Positions 32,887 to 42,113 of a stretch of 64,000 bases of DNA are shown one piece after another. Source of the DNA: Paenibacillus terricola (GTDB taxonomy: Bacteria; Bacillota; Bacilli; Paenibacillales; Paenibacillaceae); NCBI RefSeq assembly GCF_014779765.1, contig NZ_JACXZA010000007.1, positions 124,001 through 188,000 on the forward strand, given 5' to 3'. Numbering within the stretch: position 1 is the stretch's first letter; each line of letters opens with the position of its first letter. The notes beneath the pieces were generated by a model. The model saw nothing but the letters and a program-made list of their open reading frames with translations, did no database searches and was not told the DNA's origin. A program made the position numbers and the translations under genes.

Positions 32887-33660
32887 ATGCCAACTGTCCT
32901 TATTACTGGCGCTTCAAGCGGAATTGGCGCAGCATTCACGGAGTTGTTCGCCAAGCTGCGGTATCGGATCATTCTAGCCTCGCGGGACGAAGGAAAACTA
33001 AACCATCTCGCGACGGATCTTCAGCAGCGTTATAGTGTGACTACCCTAACAGTAGCCGTTGATTTAGCTCAAGCCGATGGTGCGCTGTTGTTGTATGAAC
33101 GTCTACATGAAGAGCAGATCGACATCTTCATCAACAACGCGGGCTGCGGCTCGTTCGGCTTCCTGCATGAGCTGGATGCCCGGTCAGAGCAGCAGATGCT
33201 GCAGTTGAACGTTATGTCCCTGTCTCACCTGCTCATGTTGGTCCTGCCGGATATGGTGCGAAGGGGCAGCGGACGCATTCTGAATGTCGGCTCCACGACC
33301 TCCTTCTATCCTTGTCCGTTGAGCGCGAATTATTCCGCCTCCAAGGCATTCGTACTCTCGCTTACAGAGGCGGTTGCTAGCGAGCTGCAAGGCACAGGCG
33401 TCAGCATCACAGCGCTATGCCCCGGCGGGACGGGAACCTCATTCTTCCAATCCGCTAATATGGATGAGCAAAAGGTCGCCGATCCGAAAGCACTCATGTC
33501 GCCTGACAAGGTTGCACAAATCGGCTACAAGGCGCTTATGCGCGGTCAGGCGGTTGTCGTTCCCGGCATGCAGAATTGGCTGCTGACGCAAGCACCTAGA
33601 CTGTTCCCGCGCCGCTTCGTCACTCGCATTACGCGTTCCGTTCTAGAGCGCAAACGGTAG
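32887..33660 (+). CDS. Classical short-chain dehydrogenase/reductase
   Basis: About 257 residues. Canonical: TGASSGIG cofactor loop, NNAG, catalytic Ser (VGSTTSF), YSASK and PGGTGT after it. NADP-type reductase by the Arg in ILASRDEG. ATG 32887 has GAAGGAGG upstream. Likely controlled by the ArsR protein upstream. Substrate unknown. Confidence 0.88.
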   Translation: MPTVLITGASSGIGAAFTELFAKLRYRIILASRDEGKLNHLATDLQQRYSVTTLTVAVDLAQADGALLLYERLHEEQIDIFINNAGCGSFGFLHELDARSEQQMLQLNVMSLSHLLMLVLPDMVRRGSGRILNVGSTTSFYPCPLSANYSASKAFVLSLTEAVASELQGTGVSITALCPGGTGTSFFQSANMDEQKVADPKALMSPDKVAQIGYKALMRGQAVVVPGMQNWLLTQAPRLFPRRFVTRITRSVLERKR

Positions 33661-33680
33661 ACAACAGCTTTTCAATACGG

Positions 33681-34016
33681 CTAGCTGCCGCCGCCGAACA
33701 CAATAACGTAGTCGTCCAAATCCCGCACAGCAAACTCTCGCCACTGCATGCTGCCCATATCCTCGACGATGGGGTCATACGCAATGATGGCCCCTTTGTC
33801 CTTGAACTCCTCGCACATCGATTGTACGCCATTGAAATCGGAGTAGGCGTATGTGTCCCAGCTAGTCGGCGACCCAGGCCAATCTGCTGGATCATGCTTC
33901 GGCGAAGGCTTCGCATTCGGTCGCACATGCTCAGGCTTAGCTGCCTGCTGCAGGATGAAGCCTACGCCTTCCCGTTCGGCATGCCCCCAATCATCGATCG
34001 ATGAATAGCCCGGCAG
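33681..34016 (-). pseudogene. N-terminally truncated VOC-family remnant
   Basis: In one frame I read a VOC-domain tail: DDWGHAEREGVGFILQQ, DTYAYSDFNGVQSMCEEF, WREFAVRDLDDYVIVFGG. The VOC N-terminal strand is missing; upstream the frame meets an in-frame TGA inside the next gene's terminator (near 34040), with no usable start. The residual part resembles the VOC tail of the sigma fusion at 29723 (both end RDLDxYxxxFGG), but the remnant is a different subfamily. Confidence 0.7.
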
Positions 34017-34020
34017 CTGT

Positions 34021-34068
34021 AAAAGAAAAAGCGATCACCTCCCTCCTAACCAGAGGGAAGTGATCGCT
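34021..34068 (-). terminator. terminator of the polysaccharide operon
   Basis: AGCGATCACCTCCCTC / GAGGGAAGTGATCGCT, 16-bp arms with one mismatch, followed by TTTTTCTTTT on the minus strand, 26 bp after the GT2 stop. Confidence 0.9.
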
Positions 34069-34093
34069 GCTTATATGAATAAAGCGTATACCG

Positions 34094-35509
34094 TTATTTT
34101 GATTCTGTAGGCACAAACTGCTTCCGTTTGATGCTGCCCCACGAATGACGGCCCTTTCTGAACTTCAGAATGCCTTCAATACGGAACAGAATCGTCAACT
34201 GGCGGTAGCCGAGGTTCTCCAGCAGCGCGAACAGCACCAGTCGCATAATATCCTTGAACGACGTGTACTTGCGGAACGAAATCTGCTCCAGCAGAATACT
34301 GCCCATCGACAAGGACGTACCGAGCAGGAAGGCGACGATGAAGTAGATGAGGAAGTTGTGGAAATCCAGCAATCCGAACAAATACGCCATCGGGATGAAA
34401 ATGTAGCCCAGAAACTCGACCACGGGACCAATCAATTCAAACAGCCAATAATAAGGCAGCGTCAGCATGCCGACAGCGCCATACTTCTTCCGGAACAACA
34501 TGCCGCGGTAAGCGAGCAGGTTGTCGAAGAGGCCGATCTGCCAACGTCTACGCTGCACGCGCAGGTCATTAAGCGACTCTGGCGCCTGCGTCCAGCAGAT
34601 CGGATCGGCGAGGAACTTGATTTTATACTTACGCTTCTCGCGCTTCATTTTCTCATGCAGCTTAATGATGATATCCATGTCTTCGCCGATCGTATTCGCC
34701 TTGTAACCGCCAACCTCGATGACGGCACTCTTGTTGAATGCCCCGAATGCGCCCGAGATAATAAGGATCGAGTTCAAGCGGCTGAGGCTCGTCCGACCGG
34801 TCAGGAACGCCCGCAAATATTCAACGATCTGGAACGAGGCAATCCGGCTCTTCGGAATGCGCATATCGACTAGCTTGCCGTCCTTGATGATCGAACCGTT
34901 CGCAAGCCTTACGATACCGCCGACCGCAACCGTCTCTGGGTGCTCTACGAAAATCATTGTGAGCTTAATAAGCGCTTCATTCTCAAGAATGGAGTCCGCG
35001 TCAATACTCGCGAAAATCGGGTACGAAGAAACGTTGATCCCTGCATTTAATGCATCCGCCTTGCCGCCGTTCTCTTTGTCGACGAGGATGATCCGTTCGA
35101 ACTGCGGACTGCGATAAATGCCTCGAATGTCTTTCGTCTGCAAGCTCTTCTTCACCGGCTGATTCACCAGCGTCAGCCCGAACTCTTCGATAATCCGATC
35201 CCGCGTGCTGTCCTTGGAGCCGTCATTGACCACAATAATCTCGTATTCGTAATAGTCCAGCGCCAGCAGTGACTTAATATTATCGACAATCGTTTTCTCT
35301 TCGTTATAAGCAGGGACGATGATCGAGATCGGTATCATGTTCTTCGAGCCGATGTATCGTTTGTAGTCCGAAGATTTCATTTTTCTTAAGTATGAGAACA
35401 AGTCGAAGACCGATACGAGCATTTGGCCGTTATAGAACAGATTAATCGCAATGGTGTATATCATGCAAAAACCGCTGAAATACAAGATGAATTTCCAAAA
35501 TATAAACAT
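34094..35509 (-). CDS. Membrane glycosyltransferase family 2 (processive type)
   Basis: 471 residues. One N-terminal TM, a GT2 catalytic domain with IIVPAYNEEKTI, VVNDGSKDST, DAD-type IDADS, GED and QRRRWQ (the QxxRW motif of processive synthases), then three to four TM helices. This fits BcsA/IcaA-like polymer synthases that extrude a polysaccharide. Last gene of a four-gene operon with two secreted glycosidase-like proteins and a HEAT protein. No PilZ domain is visible. Polymer unknown. Confidence 0.88.
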   Translation of the reverse strand: MFIFWKFILYFSGFCMIYTIAINLFYNGQMLVSVFDLFSYLRKMKSSDYKRYIGSKNMIPISIIVPAYNEEKTIVDNIKSLLALDYYEYEIIVVNDGSKDSTRDRIIEEFGLTLVNQPVKKSLQTKDIRGIYRSPQFERIILVDKENGGKADALNAGINVSSYPIFASIDADSILENEALIKLTMIFVEHPETVAVGGIVRLANGSIIKDGKLVDMRIPKSRIASFQIVEYLRAFLTGRTSLSRLNSILIISGAFGAFNKSAVIEVGGYKANTIGEDMDIIIKLHEKMKREKRKYKIKFLADPICWTQAPESLNDLRVQRRRWQIGLFDNLLAYRGMLFRKKYGAVGMLTLPYYWLFELIGPVVEFLGYIFIPMAYLFGLLDFHNFLIYFIVAFLLGTSLSMGSILLEQISFRKYTSFKDIMRLVLFALLENLGYRQLTILFRIEGILKFRKGRHSWGSIKRKQFVPTESK

Positions 35510-35545
35510 ATCCGCTACCTACCCTCCAGGTTGTGGTGAAGCCGA

Positions 35546-36598
35546 CTAGGACGACATCTCCAGGACACCAACGATTGCTTCGCTCGCGAATCGATCTTCG
35601 CCTTTAATAATCGATTCCGCGTACTTTCTTCCTCCTGGCAATGCAACTAGCGAGCTGGCTGCATTCTGTCTGACCCACCATTCCTTATCCTTAACGGCTT
35701 CCCCTAGAGAAGGAATGCTCTTATCCGTACCGATCTGCTCCAAGCCCTTCGCCGCGGCTGCTCGAACTTCCCACTCCGAATCCTCAAGCATGCCGATTAG
35801 ATGCGATTCATTCCCGGTGTCCTTCGTTTCTGCAATGGCTCTGATGCAAGCGATTCGCAGGTTCTTGTTATCGCTGCTCAAGTATTTCACATAGATTGGG
35901 GTTAGACCCGAATGACCTTCATCAGCTGCCGCTTTGATCAGAATGCCCTTCATATAGTCGTCGCAGTGATCGATGGTCTGCCCAATCAACTCTTCCATGG
36001 AGCCCTTGAACGCTGTCACAACCTCAACGACAGCTCGGAAGGATAAGTTAATGTGACTGGAGTTAGCGCTCAGAATCGCGGACAGTCCCTCCACGTCACC
36101 AAGCTTCGCGAGTGCCAGCAGCATGTTGTACAGAACATCGTTGTTGCGGCTGTCCTTAAGCTTCAACATCTCCTCCCGGAGCGAGGAGACCCTCAGGTCC
36201 CCGATATACCGGCAGGCGATCGAATGATTGGATGAGCTGTTCGAAGACAACAGGCGGGCCAAATAAGCGCTAATCTCCGTTTCTTCAACGATCTGATTGA
36301 CGCGCTCCTGCTTCTCTGCAGGCAGCCTTCCCGCGAATTCGACCAGCGCCTTCATGAGAAGTTCCCTTCTCAGCCAACTGTTCCGTACATAGCCAAGCAG
36401 CTTGCGCGAAATAACAATATTTTGTTCATGCCCTTCAAGGGCAAAGACTGCGCCGAGCATCTCTTCCAGCGCTTCGTTTGTTTTCTCCGTCGTTCGCTTA
36501 AAGTAGTACGAGTAGATCCATGTACCGACAATCGCGAGGAAGAAAACAACCGACAGTCCCAACGAAATCCATAGCAATAGCATCGCTGTATTCGTCAT
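35546..36598 (-). CDS. Membrane-anchored HEAT-repeat protein
   Basis: 350 residues. One N-terminal TM (about 5-30), then a helical region ending in HEAT/PBS-lyase-like repeats (LSSDNKNLRIACIRAIAETKD, GMLEDSEWEVRAAAAKGLEQIG, AVKDKEWWVRQNAASSLVAL). Such repeats usually serve as protein-binding scaffolds. Lies 36 bp upstream of the GT2 synthase gene in the same operon and may be a synthase partner (inference). No enzymatic motif seen. Confidence 0.8.
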   Translation of the reverse strand: MTNTAMLLLWISLGLSVVFFLAIVGTWIYSYYFKRTTEKTNEALEEMLGAVFALEGHEQNIVISRKLLGYVRNSWLRRELLMKALVEFAGRLPAEKQERVNQIVEETEISAYLARLLSSNSSSNHSIACRYIGDLRVSSLREEMLKLKDSRNNDVLYNMLLALAKLGDVEGLSAILSANSSHINLSFRAVVEVVTAFKGSMEELIGQTIDHCDDYMKGILIKAAADEGHSGLTPIYVKYLSSDNKNLRIACIRAIAETKDTGNESHLIGMLEDSEWEVRAAAAKGLEQIGTDKSIPSLGEAVKDKEWWVRQNAASSLVALPGGRKYAESIIKGEDRFASEAIVGVLEMSS

Positions 36599-36621
36599 GT
36601 GTGATTACCCTCCTATACTGG

Positions 36622-39600
36622 TTATTCCGCAAAAGCTGCCTGGATCAAGTCATAGCTCGACTTAGCGCGCTGCTCATATTGAGGAACATCCCACGTATTC
36701 CATGCAAAGGTTTTGTATCCGATGGACGTTGCGTTCTCTGGAAAGTGATACTCGACCGTGTCCGTTTGCTTATCTTTAATAATGAGCGATGCGATGATTC
36801 CATCCGTCATCCGCACGGTGAGTGCGTCCTTCTGATCCGGTGCAACAGCCTTGTGCTGGTCGTCATTAAGCACGAGCATGCTGGAAGGATCGGTGAAGTT
36901 CAATCTAGTCCAAGGGATGCGAATATTGACCGTATTGCCCGTAATGTTAAAGTTGTTCGTGCTGCTCGTGAACGGCCCAGACCGCAGGGTCGATGCATCC
37001 TCATATCGCGCAGCGATCGCTGTACCCAATTCGGTCTTAAAGGCCGGAGCAATCTCCGTTGTCATGCGCTCATAAATTCCTGTCAGGTAGAGCGAGGTAT
37101 AATAAGAGCCTCTGCTTGCATTGTAGCTTGGAATTACGAGCAGCTCTGCCTTGTCCGCGCCTTGAACGTTCAGATCGAACTCCGCTCCCGACCAGTTCTC
37201 GCTTCCGTCAGACGACAACCTATATCCGCCGTTCTTCCGATCGAACGTATCCAGGAAGATATGAAGACTCTTCTTATTCAAATCCGGCAGGCTGCTGAAA
37301 TCTGCCTTGATGTACAAGTAAGTCTCATCGGCATTAAGCGCTAACGTATCCAATGGCTTCGCGCCACGCAGCGTCATCGCGTAGTCCGACGACTGTTTCG
37401 ACTCCATTGCAAGAATGCCATAGTTCTGGGCAGGTTCCGTTATATCGTGCCACACGGTGCCCCTGCTGTAAGGAATCATCATCGATGCACGCGCGCTGCT
37501 GCGTCCCCACTCGTCAGCCCACTCATAGATCAAACCGCCCATTGCGCCGCTTTCCTTGATCGTATTCAGCATGGATACGATGCCTTCCCCTTGCGCAGCC
37601 TCCGTGCTGCTTGCACCTGTCGGAAGGCCGAATTCCGTAATCAATACCGGATAGTTGTTATGCTCCTGCACATAAGCGTTCAAGTAAGTCTGGAAATCTG
37701 CATAAGTCTTATCATACTGATTATGATCGGTAAAGCCTTCTTCGTTCGGGAATAGATTCAATGCGCCGAACACGCCGCCCGCTTCCGACTCTCCTGCAAT
37801 ATGCTCGTACTGGATAACACCCTTCGCATCCTTCGAGCCTGCAGGACCGAACATCGCATAATAACGACTGTCTACCTGCGGACCGCTCACAATACCAACG
37901 GGATGAATCATGTTATAGCTCGTCTGCTCATAACGAATGATCTGATCCGCATTCGCCGCCAGCCACTCCTCCGTGCGCGATGCACCGCTGCTAGCCTGAA
38001 CGTACTTGCCTTCCTTGCTGATTGATCCCTTGCTTGCATTCGTTGCCATAACGGATGCAGGCGTAAGATCTGAATCAAACAGATAGCTAATGACGAAGCC
38101 TGAGACATCATTCATGTAGGCGTCAGAATCGGATGCTCCTTCCTTCGCGACAACGGCGTTGCCGTGAACCGCGTTGATGGTCGTTTCGAGCGACTTTTGC
38201 AAGGAAGCTGTGTACTCCGCATTCGTGTAGTCGCCATCCGGCGGTGCCTGCTGCAGCCCGATATTTTGAAGCAGATACAGCTTCTTATCCGGGTGGCTGT
38301 TGTTATAACCGTCGAGTGCACGGTAGAACGCCGATGGCATCAACGTGTACACGCGAATCGTATTCGCGTTCATGGCCGCAATCTTCTCCAGCCAGTCGCG
38401 GTAGAAGCTCGGATCGTCCGGCAGATCGGCTGTCGAGCTGCCAGGAATCGTTGCACCTATATTGACGCCTTTTAGATATGTTTTGTTCCACGCATCATTA
38501 TAGAAAATAGCGAATTGGTTGTCCGAAATCTTCGATACCAGCTTCGTACCGTCGCTTGCTGCAGAAGTCTCCGCCTCAAAAGCAATTGGTTTGTCCGGCA
38601 CATCCACGTCTTTCAATACTTTCGACATGAACGGCACATAGAAATGCCAGTAGAAGTACGACAGATCTCCTTCACTCTTCACGCTGAAGTAGCGATAAAG
38701 CGTAGAGGCACCGACAAATTGACTGATTTTGCTCGGAGCCCGGTAGTCCGTAAAATCTCCCGCAAAGTAATAGGAATGCTTGCCGTCTTGATTGCTAGCG
38801 ATAATGGCAGGGAAACGATGCTCCAGACCGAATGGCTTCAGCTGATTCGCGCCCTCGTCCGTTAAGTCCAGATCGTACCACGCGATGACGGATTTCTCGT
38901 CTGTCGGCGTTACTAGCTCGAACCAGTTGTAGTAATCAACCGGCTTCGTATGATAATTCTTCGCGTTCGCGTCATCCATCTCGATGCGCAGCGTCGACCC
39001 GGTATAACCGACGTTTCGCTGCAGGACAACGATGCGATCATTGCCTGCAATGACGATGCCTGCCCCCGTCAGACCCCACTTCTTGCCGTACTGCTTCTCA
39101 TAGGTGGCCCGAATCCAATTCGGCACATCAGCTGTCGATGTCAGGTCGGAGAAAAACTTGCCCGCCATCCCGGTGAAGCTTACGCCGAAGATCGCTTCCA
39201 GTTCCTTCGCCACGCTCGCCTTGGTCGGATCCCCGGCAATGTTGTACTCTCCGATGACGGTTGTTCCGCGCTCGTAGCTCGTCGTTACAACGCCAACCTC
39301 TTCCTTCGTCATGCCCGAGATGCCCGGATCTTCTACGCCGTGCGCTCTCGAATTGCCCGTTCCGTACATATCCGATAAGAAAATAACGTCTGGCACCGTC
39401 GTCAGCTTGCCGAGCGGCTTGTTGACCAATTTCCCGTTCGATAAGAAATTGCCGTAATAATCGGTGTGCTCATTGTACGTTTTGTTCGTAGTAGGATTGG
39501 TGAGTCCGAGATTCTTCATCACCCAGAAAAGTCCGCTTTGCTTGCCATAATCGAGCTTCTTAATATTGCCCGATGCGTCCGTCTCGGCAGGAAACGTCTT

Positions 39601-39723
39601 GTTCAGTATAACGATGTCCATCTCCCGCCCCACCCCCAGCTTCCATATAACGAAGGGGGCGGCTATGGCTGCGAGCACCAGAGCGGCCACTACATAACGA
39701 ATTTTCAGTTTACGTATACGCAT
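36622..39723 (-). CDS. Secreted/membrane-anchored glycosidase-like protein with extra N-terminal domain
   Basis: 1033 residues. Signal-anchor at 8-28; residues 30-390 form a domain I do not recognise (starts MDIVILNKTFPAE). The next part (about 410-770) is a TIM-barrel glycoside hydrolase-like module shared with the preceding gene: KGVNIGATIPG, MNANTIRVYT, and ITEFGLP with the likely catalytic Glu. The C-terminal 250 residues are a beta-rich module (CBM9/DOMON-like) also shared. GAGGA precedes the ATG. Second gene of the polysaccharide operon; probably acts on the nascent polymer outside the cell (inference). Confidence 0.75.
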   Translation of the reverse strand: MRIRKLKIRYVVAALVLAAIAAPFVIWKLGVGREMDIVILNKTFPAETDASGNIKKLDYGKQSGLFWVMKNLGLTNPTTNKTYNEHTDYYGNFLSNGKLVNKPLGKLTTVPDVIFLSDMYGTGNSRAHGVEDPGISGMTKEEVGVVTTSYERGTTVIGEYNIAGDPTKASVAKELEAIFGVSFTGMAGKFFSDLTSTADVPNWIRATYEKQYGKKWGLTGAGIVIAGNDRIVVLQRNVGYTGSTLRIEMDDANAKNYHTKPVDYYNWFELVTPTDEKSVIAWYDLDLTDEGANQLKPFGLEHRFPAIIASNQDGKHSYYFAGDFTDYRAPSKISQFVGASTLYRYFSVKSEGDLSYFYWHFYVPFMSKVLKDVDVPDKPIAFEAETSAASDGTKLVSKISDNQFAIFYNDAWNKTYLKGVNIGATIPGSSTADLPDDPSFYRDWLEKIAAMNANTIRVYTLMPSAFYRALDGYNNSHPDKKLYLLQNIGLQQAPPDGDYTNAEYTASLQKSLETTINAVHGNAVVAKEGASDSDAYMNDVSGFVISYLFDSDLTPASVMATNASKGSISKEGKYVQASSGASRTEEWLAANADQIIRYEQTSYNMIHPVGIVSGPQVDSRYYAMFGPAGSKDAKGVIQYEHIAGESEAGGVFGALNLFPNEEGFTDHNQYDKTYADFQTYLNAYVQEHNNYPVLITEFGLPTGASSTEAAQGEGIVSMLNTIKESGAMGGLIYEWADEWGRSSARASMMIPYSRGTVWHDITEPAQNYGILAMESKQSSDYAMTLRGAKPLDTLALNADETYLYIKADFSSLPDLNKKSLHIFLDTFDRKNGGYRLSSDGSENWSGAEFDLNVQGADKAELLVIPSYNASRGSYYTSLYLTGIYERMTTEIAPAFKTELGTAIAARYEDASTLRSGPFTSSTNNFNITGNTVNIRIPWTRLNFTDPSSMLVLNDDQHKAVAPDQKDALTVRMTDGIIASLIIKDKQTDTVEYHFPENATSIGYKTFAWNTWDVPQYEQRAKSSYDLIQAAFAE

Positions 39724-39733
39724 GATATCGTCC

Positions 39734-41929
39734 TCATTTTCTAGCTTCTACGCCCAGGAATCCCTGCTTCACGATGTAATAGGACGGTTTCAAACGTTCA
39801 TGGAAGGTTGGCATCTCCCATTCGTCCCAGCTGTAAGGTTCCATCGATACATTGTGCTGTCCTTGTACTTCCCCGTTCTTCACTAGTTCGGCGCCGATAT
39901 GGAAGGCATCCACCTTCGTGGCCGATATTTTGCCGCGTGCATACATATCGTCGATAACGAGTCGCTTGGCAGGATCCATCACGTTGAACAATTGCCAAGG
40001 AAGACGAATCTCCAGGTGGCCCTGATCATAGTAAAAGTCGCTCAGCGAATAATAGTCTTTGCTGTCCGGATTCGCATTGCCGTACGTGAGCAAGCCTGTC
40101 TCATAGTCATCGAACAGCATGTGCTCGTCTGTGCCCGGGATTTGAATCGCACTTTTATTCAGCGCGAGTCGGATCGGATTGAAAATGCCCGAGTTCTTCT
40201 GCTGGAACGCCTCGTTCTTCTCGATCAACTTCGTCAGAATGCCGTATCGGAAATAATAGTTGTCGTAATACGCATCGACCAGCAGATGAGAATCCGTCTG
40301 TCCGTGCACTTTCAGAACAAAATCGGCCGGTCTGCTGAACGTTGTGCCATATTGCTTCAAAGCATTATTGCCTTGCCCGTCAATCGTATCGAATGGAATC
40401 AGCAAGGTATCTTGATTAAAGTCGAAATTCGCGGCATCGACACGCAGATAAACGTAAGCTTCATCGCTTGCGACATACAAATCGAGTCCGTCTTGCGAGT
40501 AAATCGGTTTATCGCCTTTCCAGTCATCTACGTTGCCATCTACGGTGCGTATTGTCTTATCCGTTCCTGGATCGAACGCCAACAGACCAAAGTGCTGCTC
40601 GCTCGTTTGCGTGTTAGACCAAAGGGGCCTTGAATCTGACAAATCCAAATCGCTGTTGTTCCATGTTCGCTTGAACCATTCGTCCTGCCACGTGAACACT
40701 AAACCGCCAGCAAGGTTGGCGTCGTGAATATCGTTCATCATGTGCACGATCATGTCGCCCTGCGTTTTCTCGTCGATATAGCCTTGGTTAAAGCCTGTAA
40801 CCTTGTTTTCATGCGTCTTGCCGCGGGATGAAGGAATCCCGAACTCCGAGATGACAATCGGCATCGTGTGCACTTTCTTGATGTCTTCTAGGTAGGCCCG
40901 ATATGGGTTAGGTTTACCCTCTTCATCTTTATACGTAATATAATCGGTCTGATAGCTGAAGGAGTCTGGATAGTAAGGATAAACGTGATAGGATGCGAAC
41001 ATGCCTGGCTTGAATGCGTCATGCGACTTGACGTGCTCGACGTTCACTTCTACCATGTCTTCGTTCTTGTAGGGTTCATTAGGATGAGTGAGCGGGTCGG
41101 TGGTGACCCAGTTGGAAAAGGCGACAGGTCGCTGCATGTTGTAGTTCTTCGTCTCGTACTCGATAATCCGATCTCCGAGCTCCGCTAGAAACGTTTCGAA
41201 TGGAGAAGCGCCCTCGGTATATAAGTATTGTCCCTCATAGTGATTGCGCTTGGGGTTATTCTCGTTCGTACCGATCACGAAGGAAGGATCCCATTCGATG
41301 CCGAGTATCCAACCCGTTACGTATTTCGAAATATCGGTTGTATATGTACCGTCCGCATAACCTTTATGTACAGGTAAGTAGGCATTGCCATGGATAATAT
41401 CGACGATTTCTTCGCCGCTCTTAACGACATCATTCAGAATCTTGTCATCGCTGCCGTAAGCATCGTCGATGGTGAGAATGTCTTCTTCGTTCACCCATAC
41501 ACCGTGGATAACATAAATAGGCGGCTTGCCCGCTTTCTCTGCTGCCTGATTGAAGTCGTACAGCGCGTTATAGAACTGCGGCCGCTGCGTCGTATAAACC
41601 CGAATCGTGTTGGCGTTCATCTCGGAGATATAACCGAACCATCTGTAATACTCTTCGTATGTAATCGCAACTTCTCCTGGAAAAGCGCCTGGCTTGCCGG
41701 CTCCGATGTTCACGCCTTTCACGAACATCCGCTTCCATTCATTCCCTTCCATAACATAGAACGACTGAGCATCTGTTTTGCTAATATATTGGACTCCGTT
41801 CAACTTGGGAGCGTCTGCTTGTTCATTCGTTTCTTTGTTCGGGAATAACTGGTTGAAACCGAAGAAACAGGCTCCGCCAACGACGACAACCGACAAGATT
41901 ACAAGCAGAATCGTTTTACTCTTCGACAT
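39734..41929 (-). CDS. Secreted/membrane-anchored glycosidase-like protein
   Basis: 731 residues. Signal-anchor (SKTILLVILSVVVVGGACFFGF). TIM-barrel GH2/GH5-like module (about 45-440): FVKGVNIGAGKPG, MNANTIRVYTT, a Glu in GIEWDPS, and VISEFGIP with the likely nucleophile Glu. From about 465 a beta-rich module starts TVDGNVDDWKG, typical of CBM9-like domains. Paralogue of the following gene but without its N-terminal extra domain. GGAGG precedes the ATG. First gene of the operon; 10 bp separate it from the second. Confidence 0.78.
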   Translation of the reverse strand: MSKSKTILLVILSVVVVGGACFFGFNQLFPNKETNEQADAPKLNGVQYISKTDAQSFYVMEGNEWKRMFVKGVNIGAGKPGAFPGEVAITYEEYYRWFGYISEMNANTIRVYTTQRPQFYNALYDFNQAAEKAGKPPIYVIHGVWVNEEDILTIDDAYGSDDKILNDVVKSGEEIVDIIHGNAYLPVHKGYADGTYTTDISKYVTGWILGIEWDPSFVIGTNENNPKRNHYEGQYLYTEGASPFETFLAELGDRIIEYETKNYNMQRPVAFSNWVTTDPLTHPNEPYKNEDMVEVNVEHVKSHDAFKPGMFASYHVYPYYPDSFSYQTDYITYKDEEGKPNPYRAYLEDIKKVHTMPIVISEFGIPSSRGKTHENKVTGFNQGYIDEKTQGDMIVHMMNDIHDANLAGGLVFTWQDEWFKRTWNNSDLDLSDSRPLWSNTQTSEQHFGLLAFDPGTDKTIRTVDGNVDDWKGDKPIYSQDGLDLYVASDEAYVYLRVDAANFDFNQDTLLIPFDTIDGQGNNALKQYGTTFSRPADFVLKVHGQTDSHLLVDAYYDNYYFRYGILTKLIEKNEAFQQKNSGIFNPIRLALNKSAIQIPGTDEHMLFDDYETGLLTYGNANPDSKDYYSLSDFYYDQGHLEIRLPWQLFNVMDPAKRLVIDDMYARGKISATKVDAFHIGAELVKNGEVQGQHNVSMEPYSWDEWEMPTFHERLKPSYYIVKQGFLGVEARK

Positions 41930-42064
41930 ATTCCGAGATAACCTCCTAATAAGACCTCATATTATAGGCACATCGGCCTACTGTCAATGAAAGTTGCCGC
42001 TGTAAACCGATTGCATTTTAGGCAGTAGTTTAAAAGTGCAAAAAATATACCAAATAATGCAAAT

Positions 42065-42089
42065 AAACTTTGCCCATTGGGCAAAGTTT
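42065..42089 (-). terminator. palindromic hairpin after the riboswitch-controlled gene
   Basis: AAACTTTGCCCA / TGGGCAAAGTTT with one central base, 25 bp after the stop; TTATTTGC follows on the minus strand. Its 15-base core is identical to the core of the operator at 14842-14856. Confidence 0.6.
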
Positions 42090-42113
42090 GAATTGCGAGA
42101 CTATCAACCTAAT

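Noticed and set aside
34094-35509. GT2 as cellulose synthase (BcsA)
   Set aside because: No PilZ domain and no BcsB/BcsZ neighbours; processive motifs alone do not identify the polymer.
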